Shown piece after piece: positions 47,701 through 59,700 of a stretch of DNA of 64,000 nt. The DNA is from Magicicada septendecula (taxonomy: Eukaryota; Arthropoda; Insecta; Hemiptera; Cicadidae): contig CM068367.1 in the NCBI GenBank assembly GCA_034769895.1, positions 89,277,399 through 89,341,398 of the forward strand. The letters are read 5' to 3'. The translations under genes and the position numbers were made by a program. The notes beneath the pieces are model-generated. The model saw nothing but the letters and a program-made list of their open reading frames with translations, was not told the DNA's origin and searched no databases. How positions within the stretch are numbered: position 1 is the stretch's first letter; each line of letters opens with the position of its first letter.

Positions 47701-50700
47701 CATTGCCAAACCCTGATCATATTTGATATCAATAAGTATGTAAAAAATGCTAAGAAATAATATATTTTGATAAATAAATAATAACAAGAATGAGAGTAGT
47801 AAATATAATTAAGAGTGAAGGAGGAAGAATAGTAAACCAAAGGTGATTATTAAATAAGAAATACAAACTAGACTGACAGACAAATGACATTGACCCAACC
47901 CCAGAGATTGGCCAGATATTAACCAAAATAAAGCGAGACAAGATGGAAGTGAAGGAGAAGAAAAATGAATTTAAATAATGGACCAAACCAACTGCAAAGA
48001 AAATAAAATGAACCAAGGTGATGAAACACAGACAAATAATATAGAAGAGGGAAGGGGGTGATGATACCAACCAATATAAAAAAGAAATGTTAATATTATC
48101 TATGTGACAAATATGACCCATAATTAATAAAAACCCAATAAATAAAAATACACTAACCCACGAATTAGTAGTATATGTAAATAAGAAATCTAGAAAGAGA
48201 CATGAACTCATTAGATACAAATAAAATTTGTAAAGATAGTGAGATAGTGAGAAATATAATGAAAATAATTAAGTGACATAGAGAAATAATAATAGGGTTT
48301 ACCCACCAATAAGTGTAAAATAAAAAGTGATAACAGTGACAGTGATGTGTGAAAAAAGATATTGTAAGCAATAGTGTAATTAAAAAGATAGTGATAGATA
48401 AATAAACACTCAATGAATCAATGAAGGACCATTGAAAGATTTAAGAGTGGAATTGTAAAAAATTATAGTTAAGGGTAATTAGAGATAGTGTTTAGATTAG
48501 AAATAGGTAAAGAATACAATATTATTCAGGGGAGAAAGCCCAGGTAAAATAAACTGTTTGTGTTAACATGGGATGTAGAAAAGTATTAGTAAAGACTTAA
48601 GTAATTAAAAATATAGTTGGTAAATACCCTATGTTATGAGGGAAATTAAGTTTAATAAATTTACAAGAAGTAATGATGTTTATTACTCAGAATAGGAGCA
48701 AAGAAGGAAATTAATGTTAAAAACAACAGTCAATAATAACTTGTAAAGAATTGTTTGTTTCAATTATGAAGAGATTATGGCTGGAGGGAACTTACAGTCC
48801 ATAGGCCTAAGTGTTATATTTTTAAGTATTAAGACATAAAAAATAATTTTGACATATGTTCAGAATAAAAACAAACTCAAGACATAACAACCACTGAACA
48901 AATCATTTATAACAACAGAACAAAAACTTTATAATGAGATGAAATATAATTAGAATAATTTAAATAGAAATAATCAATGGCTACTAAGGCCTAGGAAATG
49001 TATAACTGTCAATGATAAATAATTGTAAACTGTATAAAAACAACCAGGAGATTAAGAAATTCAAGGCAAGTAAATAGCCGAGAATAATTTATAAATCATT
49101 TTAAGGAAAAAATATTAGAATAAGAACTTAGTTTAAAAGAGAAATGTAAATACCAAGTATTAACAGATTTGTACAAACATTGATATTTCATAAAAACATA
49201 CATTATGGGATACCAAATTAATCTTTGAAAGGAAATAATAACAGTGGTGATAATATTTAATATGTAGGGAAGAGGACAGAAGAATATAATCAAAAAGAAG
49301 ATATGCAGTTATTTTGAATAAAAATTAAAAATATGATAACAATAGACTACTTCAGAATTAACCAATCAAGATTATTTGGTTACTATGACAACAGTCATTT
49401 GGTGTCTAATTACCGTTAGATTTCTTTACTGGATATATGACGCTTTCGTGGAATAGATGCTAGTTTTCGAATGACCAAAATTGTCAATTAAAACATTAAA
49501 AATATCAGAAGAAGTTACTAGTAAGTGATTACCAAGACGTAAGACGATGACTGGAACCATATTACCGAGATCGAGGCTGAATTAACGAAAAAAGAAAATA
49601 AATTCCTACCGATTAAACTGGAAAAGGTGCCTGATGTCCTGAACCAATGCAAATTAAAGAGGATTGCAGTATAGCCATTAATAACAGATCGTATGAACTC
49701 GCCATAACGACTGAAGTGGTAAGTACCTATTAAATTACCCAAAAATTATAAATAAACTCACGTTAATTATTTCTCACTAAAGGTCGAAATCTCACTAAAC
49801 TGAAAATAATTACTTTCAAAGATTAAAAAGAATACTAAGTCACTGCAAATTTATAAACTGACAAAAATAACCTGTTGTTAATTATCCATAACTTGTAAAC
49901 ACTTTTACTACACTACACTAAACAAATTATACCTACACAATATGTTAGTTAAGTTTAACTGATGTAAGGGTGTGTATTTTTATTGTTTTAAACATTTGTA
50001 ATCCTTTTAACGTAATCTCAAGAACCTATGACAAACGAACATTAATAATTTGAGTACAATTTCCAACAGACGCCATTATTAAAAGTCTGTTTATCAATTC
50101 AAATATCGATTTGTCAAACCCTGTAGTTGTCTCATATAAATAACCGGAGCATTTGTAGTAGAATAATTTGTATTAAATGAATAACTAATCACTAATAAAA
50201 AATGTATAAGTATTGAGTGTAACCACGGTGTTATAATTTCATTAGGAGGTGCACAATATTTTATGTACATTTTAGCAGACGACTAACGATTTACACAGCT
50301 CACGCAACGAACTACTGAGCGCTACAGCTGGCCTAGGTTGGCGGAAATATTTGAATTATTCCAACCGCCTGAGCTGCGCTGGTCATACACCTTTGAATTT
50401 TATTTTAATTGTTTTAAGAAAACAATTTGGCGCCACCGGGATTTTCGCACCCCTAGTGAACAACAGGTAAGAACATCGAGACCTGGTTATTCGTACGTTC
50501 GCAACGGACGAAATCTGCGGAAGTTGCACGCATTTGAACTACGGATAGAGAAGACACGTTACACCCATTACACACAAATTGTACATTATTCACATTTTAC
50601 AGAGTAAAATGGTAGCCGTACACACGACTCCTTTTACAAATTGACGCATCCAACGTGTGGCAGAATAACACGACAGAGACCACACAGCCTTTTACAAATT

Positions 50701-53700
50701 GGCGACCAACCGGTGGAGCTAGAAGAGAGAGAAATACGACATTCTAGCGGCGATTACGAAAGGTTACAATATGCACACCAGAGGATTGTCGAAAAAATTG
50801 GCAAAGGAGAAGGAGATGGAAGAAAACAGAGGGGAAGAAGAGGAAGGAACACCGATTGAAGAAGTGGAGACAGTGATAACAACAACAGAACCAAGCCAAG
50901 ACGAAGAAATGGAACCACAGGCTGGAGATAGGGAGGAAGCCAGAGGAGGAATGGATTTACAAAAATTATGGGAGTTGATTAATGGAAAATTAGACAAGAA
51001 CGAGGAGAGTCTGAAACAGATGAAGAAAGAAACCAATGAAAATTTCAAGAAACAGGAGGACAATTTTCAGAAGCAGAAAGAAGAATTGAGACAAACCATT
51101 AAAAAAATAATGAAACCCTCCAACAACAGCTGAAGGAAATCAATGAAAAAACGAAGGAAGAGATGAAGCAGCAGGTGATACAACAATTAAGGGAATACCG
51201 AGAAGAAACCATACAACAAATCACCGAAACGAATGAGAAATTAGAGGAGACGTTGGAGAAACTGGAAAAAACCAATGAAACTGTTTCCGAAGTCCGTGAG
51301 GAGGCGATCAATAAAATCAACAACCTCGAAGGAGAAACCAAAAGGAGAATTGAGGAATGTCACGAAGAAACAACCAAAAGGTGGGAACAAGTGAACCAGG
51401 ACATGCATCAAATCCGGGAAGAGAATCAGAAGGAGACAGCAGTGATACGAACAGACCTGGGAGAAAGAATGGAAGGGGTGTACAGCAATTTAAATAAAAT
51501 TGACAGTAAAGTGGACAAGAATAAACAAAAAATTGAAGAGATACATAGACGAAAAGAATTATTACAGGAAGAAGTGGACGCCTGGCGTGACCGATCATGT
51601 AACCACAACCAAATATTTAACAATGACAATAGAGATACAATAAATTTCCACAACTACAAGCACAACCCGATGGAGTTTTTGAAGAGAGTAGAAGAACTGA
51701 TAATAAAGAACCGTGAAACACGATGGACAGCAGTGAGGGGAATGTTAGATGACATGTTTAAGGAAACATATGACAACTGGTGGACCGCTACACGACCAGA
51801 CATCCAGAGTATCCAAGAATTCAAAACCCAATTCAAAGCAAAGTACTGGTCAGAGTCAACCCAGAACATGGTCCGTAACAATTTAAGTAACGGAAGGTAT
51901 GAAAACCAAAACGGACAAACATTAACATCATACTTTCTAGGAAAAATCTGCATGGCCAGGAGTTTGGAACCACGCATTCCGGAAGAGTGTTTAGTAATAC
52001 AATTATCGTACCACTATGATGATGCGATCCAGAAAGCCCGTATGTATAGTCAAGTCAAGACAATTCAGGACATGGCTAGTTTATTAGAGAGCCATGAACA
52101 CGAATGGCAGTACCGCAAGAACAGATTCACGAGTTTCCGAAATAGCAGACCAAATGAAGGGCCATCCACACCAAACCAACAGGGTGACAATAAGCCACCA
52201 CCGAACAACACAAATAACTACCAAGGAAATCAACGTGGGAATAATGCGCCCCGGAACTATCACTCAAACAATAACAATAACAGTAATTTCAGAAACGATT
52301 ACAGAGGGAGTCAACAACGGAACGGTCCTAATAATTATTACCGTCCAGGAAATGGTAACAACAACAACAACCGAGGATACCGACCGCAAGTGAATTATGT
52401 GAGGTGTCAAGCACGACGTAGTCCAGTAAGGAATTATTCTCAGGCAAATAACCGACGAACGTACTACAACCAGGTACCAAACACAAGAGTCCACACCTTC
52501 GAGGAAAACATCAGGAATGATGGTGATGACACGAACCACCAACAGGAACCATCAACAAACCAACAAAAATACTTTAAATAAAGAAAAAAAAATAAAGGGA
52601 CAAACAAACAAGTTTGCCAATGTCATAAAGAAAAGATCTCTAAAGAATGTCGAAATTCCAAAATATTTGTAAGTACAGCTTACACTAATCATTAGAGAAA
52701 CCATTATGATGAATAAAAAATTGTGAAAAATCAAAAAGATATATAAAAAAAAAAGCTTACCCAAATAGCTCGATAATATTTTAGGATAATATTTTAGAAC
52801 AATTAAAAATGGAGAGATAAAAGTTACAAGGCATTCATATAAAGTAAGAGCAACCAACTTACTACAACATTTAAATAAAAAATTAATAATAGAGGAGTGT
52901 AGTTACAAAACATTCCTACAAAATAAGATTAAATTACCATAATATTTAACCAAAAAAATGAGGCATGAAAAGCATAACATACTATAAAGGAATAAGCTAC
53001 AAAAAATTCCTAACTAGTAAGAAGCAATAACTTACTATGATATTTAAAAATTATGAAAAAAAAAATATCAATCAAAATGATCAGCTTCCACAACTATTTA
53101 GAAAGAGGGGAAGTAAAATTACCCAAACCAATGATCACAAAACGATATAAATAAAATAAACATTCTAAGAGTTATAATGTGAGATGAGATGAAACAAAGA
53201 GTAATTAAAAATGAATAAAAATGTGAATTGTATCAATAAAAAACAATGCTTCGAATAGTATCAAATAGTATCTATAAAGAAAGATGAAACAATATATGAC
53301 TCGAACTGAGCAATAATGAAGTATAAAAGTAAAAGATTCCCAACAAATATTATGATTATGATTATTATTATTATTATTATTTTGAGTCACGAGTTGACTG
53401 TATTTAAGAATTATTAATTGAGATTGTCTGTTGAATGAACCAGCAATCATTTTACTGAGCAGGGATGATGTTCCCCTGATATCAGTATAAGAGTAGTTTT
53501 GATGGAAAATAAGATTTATAGGGAATAAGTTATAATAAAAAATCAATAAGCCAGTTCGCAATATGAGAAAATAATGAAGAAAAGACTAAGAAGAATGGAA
53601 ATAAAAGATACAGAATTAATCATAAAAAATGAATGAGAAGCAGGAGAATATGAAAAAAATGATACGATACAATTGATAATTTCATCTAACTTACAATCAC

Positions 53701-56700
53701 GTTTTATAAAATGATCAATTTTGGTGGAAGGGCATTATATAACATTGCCAAACCCTGATCATATTTGATATCATAAGTATGTAAAAAATGCTAAGAAATA
53801 ATATATTTTGATAAATAAATAATAACAAGAATGAGAGTAGTAAATATAATTAAGAGTGAAGGAGGAAGAATAGTAAACCAAAGGTGATTATTAAATAAGA
53901 AATACAAACTAGACTGACAGACAAATGACATTGACCCAACCCCAGAGATTGGCCAGATATTAACCAAAATAAAGCGAGACAAGATGGAAGTGAAGGAGAA
54001 GAAAAATGAATTTAAATAATGGACCAAACCAACTGCAAAGAAAATAAAATGAACCAAGGTGATGAAACACAGACAAATAATATAGAAGAGGGAAGGGGGT
54101 GATGATACCAACCAATATAAAAAAGAAATGTTAATATTATCTATGTGACAAATATGACCCATAATTAATAAAAACCCAATAAATAAAAATACACTAACCC
54201 ACGAATTAGTAGTATATGTAAATAAGAAATCTAGAAAGAGACATGAACTCATTAGATACAAATAAAATTTGTAAAGATAGTGAGATAGTGAGAAATATAA
54301 TGAAAATAATTAAGTGACATAGAGAAATAATAATAGGGTTTACCCACCAATAAGTGTAAAATAAAAAGTGATAACAGTGACAGTGATGTGTGAAAAAAGA
54401 TATTGTAAGCAATAGTGTAATTAAAAAGATAGTGATAGATAAATAAACACTCAATGAATCAATGAAGGACCATTGAAAGATTTGAGAGTGGAATTGTAAA
54501 AAATTATAGTTAAGGGTAATTAGAGATAGTGTTTAGATTAGAAATAGGTAAAGAATACAATATTATTCAGGGGAGAAAGCCCAGGTAAAATAAACTGTTT
54601 GTGTTAACATGGGATGTAGAAAAGTATTAGTAAAGACTTAAGTAATTAAAAATATAGTTGGTAAATACCCTATGTTATGAGGGAAATTAAGTTTAATAAA
54701 TTTACAAGAAGTAATGATGTTTATTACTCAGAATAGGAGCAAAGAAGGAAATTAATGTTAAAAACAACAGTCAATAATAACTTGTAAAGAATTGTTTGTT
54801 TCAATTATGAAGAGGATATGGCTGGAGGGAACTTACAGTCCATAGGCCTAAGTGTTATATTTTTAAGTATTAAGACATAAAAAATAATTTTGACATATGT
54901 TCAGAATAAAAACAAACTCAAGACATAACAACCACTGAACAAATCATTTATAACAACAGAACAAAAACTTTATAATGAGATGAAATATAATTAGAATAAT
55001 TTAAATAGAAATAATCAATGGCTACTAAGGCCTAGGAAATGTATAACTGTCAATGATAAATAATTGTAAACTGTATAAAAACAACCAGGAGATTAAGAAA
55101 TTCAAGGCAAGTAAATAGCCGAGAATAATTTATAAATCATTTTAAGGAAAAAATATTAGAATAAGAACTTAGTTTAAAAGAGAAATGTAAATACCAAGTA
55201 TTAACAGATTTGTACAAACATTGATATTTCATAAAAACATACATTATGGGATACCAAATTAATCTTTGAAAGGAAATAATAACAGTGGTGATAATATTTA
55301 ATATGTAGGGAAGAGGACAGAAGAATATAATCAAAAAGAAGATATGCAGTTATTTTGAATAAAAATTAAAAATATGATAACAATAGACTACTTCAGAATT
55401 AACCAATCAAGATTATTTGGTTACTATGACAACAGTCGTTTGGTGTCTAATTACCGTTAGATTTCTTTACTGGATATATGACGCTTTCGTGGAATAGACG
55501 CTAGTTTTCGAATGACCAAAATTGTCAATTAAAACATTAAAAATATCAGAAGAAGTTACTAGTAAGTGATTACCAAGACGTAAGACGATGACTGGAACCA
55601 TATTACCGAGATCGAGATATGGTTATTCGAGATATATGACTCGAACTGAGCAATAATGAAGTATAAAAGTAAAAGATTCCCAACAAATATTATGATTATG
55701 ATTATTATTATTATTATTATTTTGAGTCACGAGTTGACTGTATTTAAGAATTATTAATTGAGATTGTCTGTTGAATGAACCAGCAATCATTTTACTGAGC
55801 AGGAATGATGTTCCCCTGATATCAGTATAAGAGTAGTTTTGATGGAAAATAAGATTTATAGGGAATAAGTTATAATAAAAAATCAATAAGCCAGTTCGCA
55901 ATATGAGAAAATAATGAAGAAAATACTAAGAAGAATGGAAATAAAAGATACAGAATTAATCATAAAAAATGAATGAGAAGCAGGAGAATTTGAAAAAAAA
56001 TGATACGATACAATTGATAATTTCATCAAACTTAGAATCACGTTTTATAAAATGATCAATTTTGGTGGAAGGGCATTATATAACATTGCCAAACCCTGAT
56101 CATATTTGATATCAATAAGTATGTAAAAAATGCTAAGAAATAATATATTTTGATAAATAAATAATAACAAGAATGAGAGTAGTAAATATAATTAAGAGTG
56201 AAGGAGGAAGAATAGTAAACCAAAGGTGATTATTAAATAAGAAATACAAACTAGACTGACAGACAAATGATATTGACCCAACCCCAGAGATTGGCCAGAT
56301 ATTAACCAAAATAAAGCGAGACAAGATGGAAGTGAAGGAGAAGAAAAATGAATTTAAATAATGGACCAAACCAACTGCAAAGAAAATAAAATGAACCAAG
56401 GTGATGAAACACAGACAAATAATATAGAAGAGGGAAGGGGGTGATGATACCAACCAATATAAAAAAGAAATGTTAATATTATCTATGTGACAAATATGAC
56501 CCATAATTAATAAAAACCCAATAAATAAAAATACACTAACCCACGAATTAGTAGTATATGTAAATAAGAAATCTAGAAAGAGACATGAACTCATTAGATA
56601 CAAATAAAATTTGTAAAGATAGTGAGATAGTGAGAAATATAATGAAAATAATTAAGTGACATAGAGAAATAATAATAGGTTTTACCCACCAATAAGTGTA

Positions 56701-59700
56701 AAATAAAAAGTGATAACAGTGACAGCGATGTGTGAAAAAAGATATTGTAAGCAATAGTGTAATTAAAAAGATAGTGATAGATAAATAAACACTCAATGAA
56801 TCAATGAAGGACCATTGAAAGATTTAAGAGTGGAATTGTAAAAAATTATAGTTAAGGGTAATTAGAGATAGTGTTTAGATTAGAAATAGGTAAAGAATAC
56901 AATATTATTCAGGGGAGAAAGCCCAGGTAAAATAAACTGTTTGTGTTAACATGGGATGTAGAAAAGTATTAGTAAAGACTTAAGTAATTAAAAATATAGT
57001 TGGTAAATACCCTATGTTATGAGGGAAATTAAGTTTAATAAATTTACAAGAAGTAATGATGTTTATTACTCAGAATAGGAGCAAAGAAGGAAATTAATGT
57101 TAAAAACAACAGTCAATAATAACTTGTAAAGAATTGTTTGTTTCAATTATGAAGAGGATATGGCTGGAGGGAACTTACAGTCCATAGGCCTAAGTGTTAT
57201 ATTTTTAAGTATTAAGACATAAAAAATAATTCTGACATATGTTCAGAATAAAAACAAACTCAAGACATAACAACCACTGAACAAATCATTTATAACAACA
57301 GAACAAAAACTTTATAATGAGATGAAATATAATTAGAATAATTTAAATGGAAATAATCAATGGCTACTAAGGCCTAGGAAATGTATAACTGTCAATGATG
57401 AATAATTGTAAACTGTATAAAAACAACCAGGAGATTAAGAAATTCAAGGCAAGTAAATAGCCGAGAATAATTTATAAATCATTTTAAGGAAAAAATATTA
57501 GAATAAGAACTTAGTTTAAAAGAGAAATGTAAATACCAAGTATTAACAGATTTGTACAAACATTGATATTTCATAAAAACATACATTATGGGATACCAAA
57601 TTAATCTTTGAAAGGAAATAATAACAGTGGTGATAATATTTAATATGTAGGGAAGAGGACAGAAGAATATAATCAAAAAGAAGATATGCAGTTATTTTGA
57701 ATAAAAATTAAAAATATGATAACAATAGACTACTTCAGAATTAACCAATCAAGATTATTTGGTTACTATGACAACAGTCGTTTGGTGTCTAATTACCGTT
57801 AGATTTCTTTACTGGATATATGACGCTTTCGTGGAATAGACGCTAGTTTTCGAATGACCAAAATTGTCAATTAAAACATTAAAAATATCAGAAGAAGTTA
57901 CTAGTAAGTGATTACCAAGACGTAAGACGATGACTGGAACCATATTACCGAGATCGAGGCCGAATTAACGAAAAAAGAAAATAAATTCCTACCGATTAAA
58001 CTGGAAAAGGTGCCTGATGTCCTGAACCAATGCAAATTAAAGAGGATTGCAGTATAGCCATTAATAACAGATCGTATGAACTCGCCATAACGACTGAAGT
58101 GATAAGTACCTATTAAATTACCCAAAAATTATAAATAAACTCACATTAATTATTTCTCACTAAAGTCGAAATCTCACTAAACTGAAAATAATTACTTTCA
58201 AAGATTAAAAAGAATACTAAGTCACTGCAAATTTATAAACTGACAAAAATAACCTGTTGTTAATTATCCATAACTTGTAAACACTTTTACTACACTACAC
58301 TAAACAAATTATACCTACACAATATGTTAGTTAAGTTTAACTGATGTAAGGGCGTGTATTTTTATTGTTTTAAACATTTGTAATCCTTTTAACGTAATCT
58401 CAAGAACCTATGACAAACGAACATTAATAATTTGAGTACAATTTCCAACAGACGCCATTATTAAAAGTCTGTTTATCAATTCAAATATCGATTTGTCAAA
58501 CCCTGTAGTTGTCTCATATAAATAACCGGAGCATTTGTAGTAGAATAATTTGTATTAAATGAATAACTAATCACTAATAAAAAATGTATAAGTATTGAGT
58601 GTAACCACGGTGTTATAATTTCATTAGGAGGTGCACAATATTTTATGTACATTTTAGCAGACGACTAACGATTTACACAGCTCACGCAACGAACTACTGA
58701 GCGCTACAGCTGGCCTAGGTTGGCGGAAATATTTGAATTATTCCAACCGCCTGAGCTGCGCTGGTCATACACCTTTGAATTTTATTTTAATTGTTTTAAG
58801 AAAACAATTTGGCGCCACCGGGATTTTCGCACCCCTAGTGAACAACAGGTAAGAACATCGAGACCTGGTTATTCGTACGTTCGCAACGGACAAAATCTGT
58901 GGAAGTTGCACGCATTTGAACTACGGATAGAGAAGACACGTTACACCCATTACACACAAATTGTACATTATTCACATTTTACAGAGTAAAACGGTAGCCG
59001 TACACACGACTCCTTTTACAAATTGACGCATCCAACGTGTGGCAGAATAACACGACAGAGACCACACAGCCTTTTACAATATATATATATATATATATTA
59101 TATATATTATAACGTGCCAAATTCAGATCAATATTGATAACAATAAGTATGTATAAAAAATGCTAAATAATACTATATTTGAATAAATAAATAATGTGGA
59201 GAGTAAAAAATATATAAAAAGTAATTAACATGGAAGGAGAAGGAGTAATAAACCAAAAGTGATTAATAAAGAAACTCAACTAATAGACTGACAGACAAAC
59301 GACATTGACCCAACCCCAGAGATTGGCCAGTTAAGAAACCAAAATAATAAAGAAAACAAGACGAACGAAGGAGAAGAAGAATGAAAACCAAGAGAGAACA
59401 AACCCACGAGGAAGAGAACAAAATGAAACACGTCAAGAAAACTAGACAAGGAATAAAAAATAGAGAAGGGAGAAATAATGTAATCCAAAATAATAAAGAA
59501 AATGAAACCGGTTAAGAACTAAAACTATTAATGAATGATAGTATTGATTGAATGACAATTGTAAATAGTCAGTAATAGAAAACAATAGATAAAGGTACAC
59601 TAACCAAAGAGTTAGGGATATGTGTAATTTGTTAACAAAGAAAGACATAATATTAATAATTTTATATAGATAGTGTGTAGAGAAAGAGAATAAAATGATG

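Larger units (their letters stand above)
47696..59078 (+). mobile_element. LTR retroelement II, gag-only, partial tandem, 3-kb LTRs
   Basis: Order: full LTR A (47696-50696), interior with gag (50697-53737), truncated LTR B (53738-55616), a 16-base junction, a second copy of the last 447 bp of the interior (55632-56078), then full LTR C (56079-59078). The LTRs differ at only a handful of positions, so the insertion is young. Both outer ends sit in (AT)n, the likely target. No pol is seen, so mobilisation would depend on another element. The + strand is A-rich, which leaves long antisense frames open by chance. Confidence 0.88.

Noticed and set aside
47750-48220. 156-codon minus-strand ORF, hydrophobic, repeated at 53791 and 56133
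   Set aside because: It is antisense in the A-rich LTRs of element II. The three copies are conserved only because the LTRs are recent duplicates, and its Phe/Leu/Ile-rich composition follows from the base bias.
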